Assembly: GCF_014117265.1 (NCBI RefSeq)
Contig: NZ_CP059833.1
Coordinates: forward strand, 1,953,069 to 2,017,068
DNA: 64,000 nt
Origin: Corynebacterium hindlerae
GTDB lineage: Bacteria; Actinomycetota; Actinomycetes; Mycobacteriales; Mycobacteriaceae
Direction of reading: 5' to 3'
Position numbers and translations under genes: made by a program. Of the stretch, positions 15,752-24,251 are shown piece by piece. The notes under the pieces were generated by a model that worked only from the letters and a program-made list of their open reading frames with translations, was not told the DNA's origin and ran no database searches. Position 1 is the stretch's first letter; every line of letters begins with the position of its first letter.

Positions 15752-17980
15752 ATGCGCTCACGTACTGTGACAAGTTTTTGTGCCACAGCCCTGATCGTCT
15801 TACTAGGGGTGGCGCCCGCCGCTCAGGCAGCTGAGACGGGTTCTGGCAGTTGCGAAAACCCAACTTTCGAGATCTCCGGCGGCGAGCTGAGCTGGGGTTT
15901 TAAACATAGTTTCCGCCGCTATATCGACAGCCCCGTGGCGCACGGTGGGTTTGAAACCACCGGCGATGCCCAACTACAAGGCGCCTTCACCGATGAGAAT
16001 GCCGCCTTTGTTTTTCCGGTTAACAGCAGCTCCGGGGCAGCGAGCAGCCTGGAAGTCGGCTCGCGCGGTGGCGTCCGTTTCACCGGTCATGACGGGGTGC
16101 TCGACTCGGCATTCAGCGATCTTAAGCTGCAATTTTCCAGCGCCAATCAGGCAAAGCTGATTGCTTCTTACAACGGCAAGATTGCCGAAGACTTCCGCCC
16201 GGGTACACCGACCCGTGATGTGTCCGAACCTGCTTTGGAGCTTGCCGACGTCCACTTCTCCGACTCCTTAAGCGCAACCAATACTCAGCTCACCGGTCGG
16301 GTAGTGCTCACCCAAGCCGGAAACGACATTGGATTTAATGGTGCGTACCGCACGGAAGCAGATCGAACTGTCGATCCGCTGAAAATTAACCTTAAGGGTA
16401 AAGCAGTGTGTGCCGACGGGTCCGAGCGCGCTATTGGAGGCTCTGGCAACTCTGGCACCTCTACGTCCGGTGGTGGGAAAAGCAGCGGAACCAAGATTGA
16501 AAAACTGCCCGATCGCCAACCAGTCCCGGAAGCCAACCACACCATTGTGCAATGGGGAGACACCCTCACTCTTTCTGCCAGTGGCTTTGCGCCTAACAGC
16601 GTGGTAGCGGTTCGGAAGGGCAAAGACACCACTGATATTGGTACTGCTACCGCAGATGCCAACGGCTTGGTGGCAGTGGACATCACCATCGCTCCGGAAA
16701 CACCCCTGGGCACCACCACGTATTCCCTCGTTGGGGCTGGGGCAGGCGGTGGAGCTCATACCGCTACCACCCACGTGCGCATTGTTCGCTCCTCCGGGGT
16801 GCACAACTTCTGGGAAGGTACCAATCAGGTGGTGAACGGACTGGTGGAGACCCAGCGGGTTGCCACCGCCGGCGGCAACTTGTTCACAGCAACGACCGGA
16901 ATGCTTAACGCCGCTGAAGCGCTGGGAGCTAAGTTCGGGTTGAAGCCCGGTAACTCCACCACCGAAACTAAGGGCAGCCAGACAACGCAGAATGGCGTCG
17001 ATAAGCCTGCTTCGGCGACAGCCACCGTCAAAAGCGGTGCGCCGTCTGGCGGAACCGCGAGCGCGGCCGGTCCTGCAGCCGCAGGAGCCGCAAAAGCTAC
17101 CGGTGGCGCCGCTAATGCCGGGGCGCAGGCCGGAGTGTGCTCCGCTTCCGATGGGAAAGGCGTCTCCCAAGCGAGCTTGTCCTGGGGTGTGAAGGAATCC
17201 TTCCGCTCTTACATTTCGGGCAATATCGCCAAGGGGTCCTGGGAAACCAATGGCACCACATACTCCGGTGGCAACTTTGTCTGGAACGGCACCGCGGGTG
17301 CGGTAGCCGGAAACAACGGCGTCATTCAGTACACCGGTGCAGTCCGATTCACCGGCCACGACGGGGTTTTGGATCTCAACATTGCCGATCCGGAAGTCCA
17401 ATTCGACGGCAATACCGGTACCCTATTTGCCAACGTCCGGTCCAGCGACATGGACGGCAATAGTCGCGACTTCGGCAGGGTAGCCCTGGCCACCTTGAAC
17501 ACTCAGGCTTCGGGTTCCGGCGACAGCCTCAATCTCACGGCCACCACCGCATTGACCGCAGAAGGGGCTAAGGCATTCGCTGATTTCTACCCAGCTGGAA
17601 TCGAGCTCGACCCCATCACAGCTACAGCGCAGCTTTCCGGTGCCGCCAACTGCGCCGCATCCCACGGGGCAAGTGCGGGCGGCCAAGCAGCGGGGAACAC
17701 CACCAGCGCAGCAAGCGCAGCGGTGAAGAAAGCTAACGCCAAAAATGGTGGCGCTCCAGAAGCGATGGGGCAAGCCAAAACCGGTCGCAGTGCAACATCT
17801 TTGCTGGATGAAAAAGAGCAGCCAAACACCATGTTGGTGGCAGCGGTTGGTAACCCTGGCATTCCCGTAGCCCTGGCGTTGTTGCTCATCGCAGCGTTCG
17901 GGTTCATGGCATTTTCCCCGGGTGGTGCAAAACACCGCACAAAATTTTTCCGTCGTAACAATGAAGGAGCAGGCGAATGA
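15752..17980 (+). CDS. htaA: Haem-binding surface protein HtaA with two CR domains
   Basis: Surface receptor that takes haem from host proteins and hands it to HmuT. The 742-residue protein has a signal peptide ending near AAQAAE, a first CR/HtaA domain (about 34-225; LSWGFKHSFRRYIDSP, VRFTGHDGVLD), a central Ig-like region (about 255-350; TLTLSASGFAPNSVVAV), an Ala/Gly-rich linker, a second CR domain (about 465-640; LSWGVKESFRSYISG, VRFTGHDGVLD) and a C-terminal membrane helix with a basic tail. Its TGA overlaps the hmuT ATG (ATGA), so translation is coupled. DtxR-like boxes upstream predict iron repression. Length is above the roughly 560-620 I recall for other HtaA proteins, owing to the central domain. 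Confidence 0.92.
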   Translation: MRSRTVTSFCATALIVLLGVAPAAQAAETGSGSCENPTFEISGGELSWGFKHSFRRYIDSPVAHGGFETTGDAQLQGAFTDENAAFVFPVNSSSGAASSLEVGSRGGVRFTGHDGVLDSAFSDLKLQFSSANQAKLIASYNGKIAEDFRPGTPTRDVSEPALELADVHFSDSLSATNTQLTGRVVLTQAGNDIGFNGAYRTEADRTVDPLKINLKGKAVCADGSERAIGGSGNSGTSTSGGGKSSGTKIEKLPDRQPVPEANHTIVQWGDTLTLSASGFAPNSVVAVRKGKDTTDIGTATADANGLVAVDITIAPETPLGTTTYSLVGAGAGGGAHTATTHVRIVRSSGVHNFWEGTNQVVNGLVETQRVATAGGNLFTATTGMLNAAEALGAKFGLKPGNSTTETKGSQTTQNGVDKPASATATVKSGAPSGGTASAAGPAAAGAAKATGGAANAGAQAGVCSASDGKGVSQASLSWGVKESFRSYISGNIAKGSWETNGTTYSGGNFVWNGTAGAVAGNNGVIQYTGAVRFTGHDGVLDLNIADPEVQFDGNTGTLFANVRSSDMDGNSRDFGRVALATLNTQASGSGDSLNLTATTALTAEGAKAFADFYPAGIELDPITATAQLSGAANCAASHGASAGGQAAGNTTSAASAAVKKANAKNGGAPEAMGQAKTGRSATSLLDEKEQPNTMLVAAVGNPGIPVALALLLIAAFGFMAFSPGGAKHRTKFFRRNNEGAGE

Positions 17981-19080
17981 GCCTGAAAAACAAGATCGCC
18001 GTCGTGGCGCTGATCACCACTGGCGCCATCGCCCTCACAAGCTGTGGCTATGGTTCCTCCGCTGAGCTAGGACGCGGGGCGAAACTTGGTGAGGCCAGCA
18101 GCCAGATCACCACGCCACAGGCAGTTCCGGCGGCTCATGAACTCCCGGACCCGCTGTCCTTGCGTGGCCCGAGCGTTGCTGCAGACATCGGTGAAATCAT
18201 CCCGATTACCACCAACCCGCAGCCACAACTGCCAGTGAGCTTCACTGACGCTGACGGGCATCAAGTAGAGGTTACCGACGTCTCCCGCATCATCCCCCTG
18301 GACCTGTACGGAACCTACTCCCGCGTCATTGAGGGCTTGGGACTCGTGGATAACATCGTCGGGCGCGCGGTCTCGTCGAACGAGAAAGCACTGGAGCATG
18401 TACCACTGGTGACCAAAGACGGCCACAGCATCAACGTGGAAGCGGTACTGCAACTCCAGCCGACCTTGGTGATCGTGGATCATTCCGTGGGACCACTGGA
18501 AGCGATTGAACAGCTGCGCGCCGCCGGCGTTACCGTCGCGATGCTCGATCCGCAGCGCACCCTCGAATCCGTAGGCTCAGACATCCAGCTGGTAGCGAAC
18601 TGTCTGGGGTTGAAGGACGAAGGAAAGCGCTTGGCAGAGCGGTCCACGAAGCAACTCGAAGTGGATCAGGCTGCGCTGGCAAAGATGATTCCAGCTGACT
18701 TCCCACGACGCCCGCGCATGGCGTTCCTCTACGTGCGTGGCAACGGCGGCGTGTTCTTCATCATGGGCAACGGCTACGGAGCTGAGGTGCTTATCGACGC
18801 CGTCGGCGGCGACAACGTAGGCAAAGACATCGACGGTGTTCGCCCCGCAAACGCAGAATCCCTGGCAGAACTCAACCCAGAAATCATCCTGGTCATGAGC
18901 AAAGGGCTGGAATCCACCGGTGGTGTCGATGGATTGTTGCAGCGTCCAGGTGTCGCCCAAACCATCGCTGGCCAGAACCGCCGCATCGTCGCGATCCCAG
19001 ACGGCCAGTCCCTGTCCTTCGGGCCCCAAGCGGGTGCGCAGCTCGTAGCAACCGCTAAGGCGATCTATGCGCCAGAGTGA
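17977..19080 (+). CDS. hmuT: Haem ABC transporter, substrate-binding lipoprotein
   Basis: Lipid-anchored haem-binding protein that delivers haem to the HmuUV importer. A lipoprotein signal ends in LTSC (Cys at about 23). The body is a class III periplasmic-binding fold (PF01497) with VTDVSRIIPLDLYGTYSRVIEGLGLVDNIVGR and a C-terminal GPQAGAQLVATAKAI helix. The 367-residue length is typical of corynebacterial HmuT. It overlaps htaA by four bases and hmuU by 14, all consistent with one operon. Confidence 0.94.
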   Translation: MSLKNKIAVVALITTGAIALTSCGYGSSAELGRGAKLGEASSQITTPQAVPAAHELPDPLSLRGPSVAADIGEIIPITTNPQPQLPVSFTDADGHQVEVTDVSRIIPLDLYGTYSRVIEGLGLVDNIVGRAVSSNEKALEHVPLVTKDGHSINVEAVLQLQPTLVIVDHSVGPLEAIEQLRAAGVTVAMLDPQRTLESVGSDIQLVANCLGLKDEGKRLAERSTKQLEVDQAALAKMIPADFPRRPRMAFLYVRGNGGVFFIMGNGYGAEVLIDAVGGDNVGKDIDGVRPANAESLAELNPEIILVMSKGLESTGGVDGLLQRPGVAQTIAGQNRRIVAIPDGQSLSFGPQAGAQLVATAKAIYAPE

Positions 19081-20110
19081 TGCTATTGCCCAGCGTCGAC
19101 GTCAGCGCATCCTCACCACCTGTGGCCTTAGTCTTGCTGTCTTGGTCATTGCGGCGGGGGCGCTGTCGGTAGGACAGTACAGCATGACGCTCACCGACGT
19201 CCTCCGGATCATCGCCGCCGGTCCCACCGCACCCAGCCCCGAGCTCGGGGCATCAGTACTGTGGCAAGTCCGCATGCCCCGAATCGTGCTCAGCCTGCTC
19301 ATCGGTGCAGCTCTCGCGGTATCCGGCGCCGTGATGCAGGCGCTGTTTGCTAACCCGCTGGCAGAACCCGGAGTCATTGGTGTCTCCTCCGGCGCCGGTG
19401 TGGGAGCTGCGATTGCCATCGTTTCCGGGCTTAGTTTCGCGGGCACTTTCACTGTGCCACTACTCGCATTCGTCGGCGCGTCGGCTACCGCATGGCTTGT
19501 GTTCATCTTGTCCCGCGTCCGCGGGCAAACCCAGGTGGTGTCGCTGATCCTCACCGGTATCGCAGTGAACGCCGTCGCGGGTGCTGCTATTTCCTTTCTG
19601 ATTTTCCTGGCACCCACCACCGCGCGAGAGCAAATCCAGTTCTGGCACATGGGGTCGTTGAACGGCGCGCAGTGGAAGCATGTGGTCACGGTGCTTCCCG
19701 TCATCATCCTGGGAATCGTGCTGTCAGCAGCGCTGTCCCGCCAACTCGACCTCTTGGCTCTCGGCGAGCGCGCCGCGGAACATGTGGGAGTGGGCGTCGC
19801 AAAGCTGCGCTTTTATTCCTTGGCGGTGGCCACGATGCTCACCGCAGCAGCCGTGGCTTTCGGCGGCATCATCGGCTTCGTGGGGCTGATCGTGCCACAC
19901 CTGCTACGCCTCGTGCTCGGCGCCGGTAACCGCTGGTTAATACCCGTTTCGGCGCTGGGCGGTGCGGTGCTGCTGTCCGCCGCGGATATCGTGGCGCGCA
20001 CAGCCATCGCCTATGCCGACCTTCCCATTGGCATTTTCACCGCGCTGGTAGGCGGCCCAGTGTTCTTCTACCTCCTGCGACGCACTCTAGCGAAGGGGCA
20101 ACACGTATGA
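19067..20110 (+). CDS. hmuU: Haem ABC transporter permease
   Basis: Membrane channel of the haem importer, FecCD family. The 347 residues have about ten membrane segments with the family stretches MPRIVLSLLIGAALAVSGAVMQALFANPLAEPGVIG and IGFVGLIVPHLLRLVLG...RWLIPVSALGGAVLL. It starts within the last 14 bases of hmuT and its TGA overlaps hmuV (ATGA), so it is translationally coupled on both sides. Confidence 0.95.
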   Translation: MRQSDAIAQRRRQRILTTCGLSLAVLVIAAGALSVGQYSMTLTDVLRIIAAGPTAPSPELGASVLWQVRMPRIVLSLLIGAALAVSGAVMQALFANPLAEPGVIGVSSGAGVGAAIAIVSGLSFAGTFTVPLLAFVGASATAWLVFILSRVRGQTQVVSLILTGIAVNAVAGAAISFLIFLAPTTAREQIQFWHMGSLNGAQWKHVVTVLPVIILGIVLSAALSRQLDLLALGERAAEHVGVGVAKLRFYSLAVATMLTAAAVAFGGIIGFVGLIVPHLLRLVLGAGNRWLIPVSALGGAVLLSAADIVARTAIAYADLPIGIFTALVGGPVFFYLLRRTLAKGQHV

Positions 20111-20874
20111 CGGCGATTGTGAACGCCAAGGACATCACCGTTTCCGTCCTCGGCAAGAAACTCATTAAGAACGTCTCAGTTCAGCTCACGCCCGGCCTCG
20201 TCACCGGCATCATCGGCCCAAACGGCGCCGGAAAATCAACGCTCCTGGCGGCGCTCGCTGGCGACATCGCCACCACCTCCGGCACCATCACCATCGGTGG
20301 CAAGGACATCACGCGCTACACCCCGCGGGAACTCGCCCGTCAACGCGCCGTGATGCTGCAGGATGTTGGCGTCTCTTTTTCCTATCTTGTTCGCGACATC
20401 GTGGAAATGGGGCGCAGCCCGTACCCCGCTGACCCTGGTGACCCACAGCGCGTCGACCACGCCCTCCGCACCGCTGACGTTGCCCACCTCCAGGATCGCA
20501 TCATCACCAACCTCTCCGGTGGCGAACGGGCCCGTGTCGCATTCGCCCGCGTCCTCTGCCAAGACACTCCCGTGGTGATGCTCGACGAACCTACCGCCGC
20601 CCTCGACATCAAACACCAAGAACAACTCCTCTCCACCGCCCGTGATCTGGCGCGCCGGGGAGTTGCCGTTGCCGTAGTGCTGCATGACCTCAACCTTGCC
20701 GCCGCCTATTGCGACAGCATCACTTTGCTCAAAGCCGGTTCGATCTATGCACAGGGCACCCCGCAGGAGGTATTGAACAGCACGCTGCTTACCGACGCCT
20801 ACGAGTGCCCCATCTCTGTCACCCACCCACCCTCATCCCCCGATACTCTGCTCATCAGCCCAGTGCGCGGGTAG
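20107..20874 (+). CDS. hmuV: Haem ABC transporter ATP-binding protein
   Basis: ATPase that powers haem import through HmuU. Walker A GPNGAGKST is near residue 38, the ABC signature LSGGERARVAFARVL near 137, and Walker B VVMLDEPTAALD near 155, followed by a switch His in VVLHDLNLA. The 255-residue length is standard. It is the last gene of htaA-hmuTUV; downstream palindromes and a bidirectional hairpin separate it from convergent hmuO. Confidence 0.95.
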   Translation: MTAIVNAKDITVSVLGKKLIKNVSVQLTPGLVTGIIGPNGAGKSTLLAALAGDIATTSGTITIGGKDITRYTPRELARQRAVMLQDVGVSFSYLVRDIVEMGRSPYPADPGDPQRVDHALRTADVAHLQDRIITNLSGGERARVAFARVLCQDTPVVMLDEPTAALDIKHQEQLLSTARDLARRGVAVAVVLHDLNLAAAYCDSITLLKAGSIYAQGTPQEVLNSTLLTDAYECPISVTHPPSSPDTLLISPVRG

Positions 20875-20883
20875 GGAGAACCT

Positions 20884-20917
20884 GATAGGGATTTGTTTTC
20901 CGGGACAAATCCCTATC
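20884..20917. repeat. Palindrome, GATAGGGATTTGT family
   Basis: GATAGGGATTTGT (20884-20896) and its exact complement (20905-20917) around an 8-base loop, ten bases after the hmuV stop. It may help end hmuV transcription. Confidence 0.75.
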
Positions 20918-20950
20918 ACATTGACTGCTATTTCCCCAGGTAAAGCATCG

Positions 20951-20993
20951 GGATAGGCGTAGCGATTCGTCTTTCCCAACCAAATCGCTATCC
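20951..20993. repeat. Related palindrome with a 6-base insertion
   Basis: The right arm AAATCGCTATCC (20982-20993) is complementary to GGATAG plus CGATT at 20951-20956 and 20963-20967, the left arm being split by GCGTAG. Its core resembles the palindrome at 20884. Confidence 0.55.
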
Positions 20994-21009
20994 AACCCCC
21001 AATAAAAAT

Positions 21010-21034
21010 GCCGGTCGACATTACGTCGACCGGC
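21010..21034 (-). terminator. Terminator between hmuV and hmuO
   Basis: GCCGGTCGAC (21010-21019) pairs with GTCGACCGGC (21025-21034) around ATTAC. On the - strand it is followed by ATTTTTATT, so it mainly serves hmuO. Confidence 0.88.
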
Positions 21035-21047
21035 TTTGCTGTCAGTA

Positions 21048-21695
21048 CTAGACCTCAGCGAGTTCCTTGAAGATCGCGGAGTTGAAGTAGAAGCCTGCTA
21101 CTGCCTCATCGAGGAGGTAGCTGCGCTCTTCATCACTTAGCACTAGGGCGTCGAGTTTGGCGCGGTAGCTATCCTTGTATGGCTTCGGCTTTTCGATCTC
21201 CTCGAAGTTGTAGAAGTTCACTGCGTCGGAGCCAACGTTGTAGTGGCGCTGCATCATGCGACCAATCACCTGCCCGCCCGAAAGATCCCCGAGGTAGCGC
21301 ACGTAGTGGTGGGCAATCAAGGCAATTGGATCCTGCAAGGCACCGATCTCGTTTAGCCGCTGGACATAACGCGCGGTAGCAGGCAGCATCTGTAATCCGC
21401 CTTTCCAGCGGGCACTGCCGTGCAATGCCGTTAGATCTTTGGCGATGGATGGCAAGCGGAGCAGGCGGGCGTCATAAAGCTCGGCGAACAGTGGTGAGGT
21501 ACGCAGCGCCTGGGAGCTGCACTCCAACGCCGAGTAGAACAGGTAGGTCTGCTCGAGGAGGTTTCGGTAAGCAACCTTGTCCAGGCGACCTGCAATTAGA
21601 TCGTCGATGAACTGGGATTCCTCGGCGCGGCTGTGGGCCACGCTGGTCACGGACTTGATCTCGTGAGAAAGCGGGGTGTCAAGAGCGACGGTCAT
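21048..21695 (-). CDS. hmuO: Haem oxygenase
   Basis: Opens the haem ring to biliverdin, CO and free iron using electrons and O2, so imported haem can serve as an iron source. The proximal His lies in VAHSRAEES (His21), and the distal helix motif is RYLGDLSGGQ. From the ATG at 21695 the protein is 215 residues, the length of C. diphtheriae HmuO as I recall it; an in-frame GTG four codons earlier (21707) has AAGGA almost touching it and is less likely. It follows the chtA-like gene after about 20 bases, on the strand opposite to hmuTUV, so surface capture and haem breakdown are probably cotranscribed. Confidence 0.95.
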   Translation of the reverse strand: MTVALDTPLSHEIKSVTSVAHSRAEESQFIDDLIAGRLDKVAYRNLLEQTYLFYSALECSSQALRTSPLFAELYDARLLRLPSIAKDLTALHGSARWKGGLQMLPATARYVQRLNEIGALQDPIALIAHHYVRYLGDLSGGQVIGRMMQRHYNVGSDAVNFYNFEEIEKPKPYKDSYRAKLDALVLSDEERSYLLDEAVAGFYFNSAIFKELAEV

Positions 21696-21716
21696 TGCTA
21701 AATTCACATCCTTAAA

Positions 21717-23810
21717 TCAGCTGGATAGACGGGCCTGCAGTGCCTGCTTCATGTGTGCTGGCAGCAGGTTGATGATTACTGGGAAGAACAGAAACAGTGC
21801 TGGAGCTGCCACGAGAAGAGCATCCACCGCCTTTTTGAACCAACCAGACTGTGCCTTCTTCACCGGTTCCGGCTTCACGACCACTGGTGTTGGGGCATTC
21901 TCAGTTGGTGTGGCGGTCGGCGTGGCAGTTGGTGTTGCGGTCTCCTTGGCTGCTTCGGCTGGCTTTTCAGCTGGCTTTTCGGCTGGTTTCTCGCCTGGCT
22001 TTTCGATGGGCTTTTCGACGGGCTTACCTAGTTCCTCAATCGTGGAGGAATCATCCTTACGCAGCGAGGCCGGGTCTGCGATGCGCAGCACGTGCGAGTA
22101 CTCCTGGTAGGTGGCCGGATCTGTGTACACCGAGTTAGCGAGAACTTCGCCGTTCTCGCGGGTAATAAGCATGCGGTGCTCGCCCTTAGTGCCCTTGGAA
22201 TATGGCAGGCGGAGCGAATCCGTGCTTTCGTTCGTCGTGGTGTTCACCCAGCGCAACGTGCCATCCGATTCGCCGGTGACAAAAGCACTACCATCCGGGC
22301 CGAAGGAAAGCCCACTGATGGAGCGCAGATCGCCTACCGGGCCACGTGGTGAGGTGGCGGTGAGTTTCTTATCTGCATAGGTGAAGAATTGGACTGCGGA
22401 ATCGTGGTCCGAGTCGTTGTATAGCGCGACGCGGTTGTCCTGCACCACCATCGCATTCATGCGCGCGAATGCCTCGGTTTTTGCAACATCGTCAATGCCC
22501 AGCGCCCGAGTAACTTCACCGTCTGGTGTGATGACCAGTGGTGCGATGGGCCGGTGCTCATTCTTCATATCGATGACGGTGCCGCTGTTGAAGTACAGCA
22601 GGTTGCCGTCCGGCATGACAGCCAAATCGCGCAGCGAGCTGAAGGAGTAGGTTTCGCCGTAGAATCCTGCGATTCGGATGTCGCCAGCTGGGACGTCGGC
22701 GAGGTGCTCATCCACCTTGCGTGGGTCTGGAAGTGGGGCGGCGGTGACTGTGTTGCTGATGCGGTGCAAGGTAGCGCCGTCGCCTTCCTCGCGAGTGATG
22801 ACGTAGACATCATCAGTGTCCGGGGCGGCGGCGATGGCTACTGGGGTTCCAGCTACGGTTCCGCGTACGGTTGGCGTCTCAAAGCCGTTGCGGGAGATCT
22901 TGGCGGTGACAACTTCGTTGCCGGTGACCCAGCTCAGGTTGCCCCGCTTGTCTGCCGCTACCAGGACGTTTCCGGAGGAATCGACATCCATGGTTTTGAT
23001 CTCTGTCATGGTGCGGGCGTTAGCAAGCGCAATTTTGCTCTTGCCAGCGACTGCGATGACGTCTCCAGCGGCGAACATGCGGCTTGGTTCGTCAGCCGGG
23101 ATGGGGGAGGCGAACTTGCCTACCATCTTCATCGGGCTACCCTTGATATCTGGCTTTCCACCTTCGCCCTGGTAGGAGAAGTTCAAGGGGGCCAGTGGGC
23201 TGCCGAGAGGATAGAAACCAGAGAAAGTGTGTACGCCGTCTTGGGTCAGTGCTGGTACAACGTTTTTCCACTCAGAACGGCCACCATTTTGGGAGAAATC
23301 GGCATTTCCAACATCGAGGTCGGCAATAGCGAGGTCTTCACCTTCAAAAACTTGTCCACCTGGGTATTGCTTGGATCGGATATCCGCCAGCACAGTGCCA
23401 CCGTCGTTGTTGATAACGATGATCGGATCTTTAATTTTCAGCTCAAGGGAGCAATTACCTTGTTCTGCTTTGTTCCCATCGCAGTATTTGAAGTACTCGA
23501 CCGTGCCCTCAAATTCAGCGCGGGTCTCGAGTTTCTCAGGGTTGTAGGAAACGTTTTTTGCTTTGAACTTGTAGCTGCTTTCAACGAGGTCCTCGTTGGC
23601 GGAGGTGTCGCGAAAGACTTTTTCTGCTCCGTTGCTGACGTTGGTTGCGCCGCTGACATAGCGGAGGAAAGAGTCGCGCAATGCCCAGTTCAGGTGGGAA
23701 TCGGTCTGGTCATTGGTTGGTTGGGGGTCGGCGTGAGCTACCGGTGTGAGCGGTGAGAGTAGTCCGAAAAGTAGCGCGCTGGTAACGGTAGCGCGCGCGA
23801 TTGGTGGCAT
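21717..23810 (-). CDS. chtA: Surface haem/haemoglobin receptor: HtaA domain plus propeller-like region (ChtA/ChtC-like)
   Basis: Probable receptor for haem or haemoglobin-haptoglobin at the cell surface. The 697 residues have a signal peptide ending near VAHADP, one CR/HtaA domain (about 36-240; LNWALRDSFLRYVSG and HTFSGFYPLGSPLAPLN), a region of repeated short beta-strand units typical of WD40/NHL-type propellers (about 250-585; TMDVDSSGNVLVAADKRGNLSWV, LAVMPDGNLLYFNSG, LSFGPDGSAFVTGESDG), a Lys/Pro/Glu and Thr/Pro repeat wall-spanning segment, and a C-terminal membrane helix. Size and order fit C. diphtheriae ChtA/ChtC. AAGGAG lies five bases before the ATG and a DtxR-like box 30 bases upstream. 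The propeller assignment is by eye. Confidence 0.8.
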   Translation of the reverse strand: MPPIARATVTSALLFGLLSPLTPVAHADPQPTNDQTDSHLNWALRDSFLRYVSGATNVSNGAEKVFRDTSANEDLVESSYKFKAKNVSYNPEKLETRAEFEGTVEYFKYCDGNKAEQGNCSLELKIKDPIIVINNDGGTVLADIRSKQYPGGQVFEGEDLAIADLDVGNADFSQNGGRSEWKNVVPALTQDGVHTFSGFYPLGSPLAPLNFSYQGEGGKPDIKGSPMKMVGKFASPIPADEPSRMFAAGDVIAVAGKSKIALANARTMTEIKTMDVDSSGNVLVAADKRGNLSWVTGNEVVTAKISRNGFETPTVRGTVAGTPVAIAAAPDTDDVYVITREEGDGATLHRISNTVTAAPLPDPRKVDEHLADVPAGDIRIAGFYGETYSFSSLRDLAVMPDGNLLYFNSGTVIDMKNEHRPIAPLVITPDGEVTRALGIDDVAKTEAFARMNAMVVQDNRVALYNDSDHDSAVQFFTYADKKLTATSPRGPVGDLRSISGLSFGPDGSAFVTGESDGTLRWVNTTTNESTDSLRLPYSKGTKGEHRMLITRENGEVLANSVYTDPATYQEYSHVLRIADPASLRKDDSSTIEELGKPVEKPIEKPGEKPAEKPAEKPAEAAKETATPTATPTATPTENAPTPVVVKPEPVKKAQSGWFKKAVDALLVAAPALFLFFPVIINLLPAHMKQALQARLSS

Positions 23811-23839
23811 TAGGTCTCCTTGCCTTGGTCAAATATAAC

Positions 23840-23858
23840 AAAGGTTAGGCTAGCCTAA
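23840..23858. promoter_or_regulatory. DtxR-like iron box upstream of chtA-hmuO
   Basis: AAAGGTTAGGCTAGCCTAA matches the DtxR consensus at about 16 of 19 positions and includes the palindrome TTAGGCTAGCCTAA. It is 30 bases upstream of the chtA start. Confidence 0.82.
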
Positions 23859-23970
23859 GTCTGCATGATGGCAAAGAACTACCTTGGGATCTCATAGCAA
23901 AACTTAGAAGGATGGGGGTGAATCTCAGTAAAATGGATGACTACCACCCGCTTCAGTAAGCTGGTTTCTC

Positions 23971-24141
23971 ATGGGATTGCAATACCGCGATAAAAAGAAA
24001 ATTGGCAAGAACAGCTGGATCAACGTGTCAGGCTCCGGAGCGTCCGCATCCACCAAAATCGGACCCGTTACCATCAACAGCCGAGGTGGCGTATGGGTCA
24101 AACTGCCCGGTGGGATGACCTACCGCGGGCGCTGGAAGTAA
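23971..24141 (+). CDS. Small DUF4236-type protein
   Basis: A 56-residue protein, MGLQYRDKKKIGKNSWIN at its start, with the strand pattern GSGASAST..GPVTINSRGG and a final LPGGMTYRGRWK. This matches the short Gly-rich N-terminal DUF4236 fold (sequence pattern MGFRFRKS...LN.S.SG...S.G..G...N). Function unknown; the domain is often found at the start of larger surface or phage proteins and occurs alone in corynebacteria. Its TAA is followed immediately by a palindromic element. Confidence 0.7.
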   Translation: MGLQYRDKKKIGKNSWINVSGSGASASTKIGPVTINSRGGVWVKLPGGMTYRGRWK

Positions 24142-24240
24142 AACTCGAGACCTGGAATTCGAGACTGGGAGTAGAACAGGGCAATTTTCCCGCCTTTCCA
24201 AGAAAAACACTCCAAGTCTAGAATTCCAGGTCTCGAGTTT
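24141..24240. repeat. Palindromic element, copy A
   Basis: 30-base arms at 24141-24170 and 24211-24240 are complementary at 28 positions, with core GAGACCTGGAATTC, around a 40-base loop. It sits between convergent genes (DUF4236 and mutY) and ends in TTTTT, so it can terminate transcription. The core recurs in the two copies at 33990 and 34188. Confidence 0.88.
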
Positions 24241-24251
24241 TTCGCTGGGTC

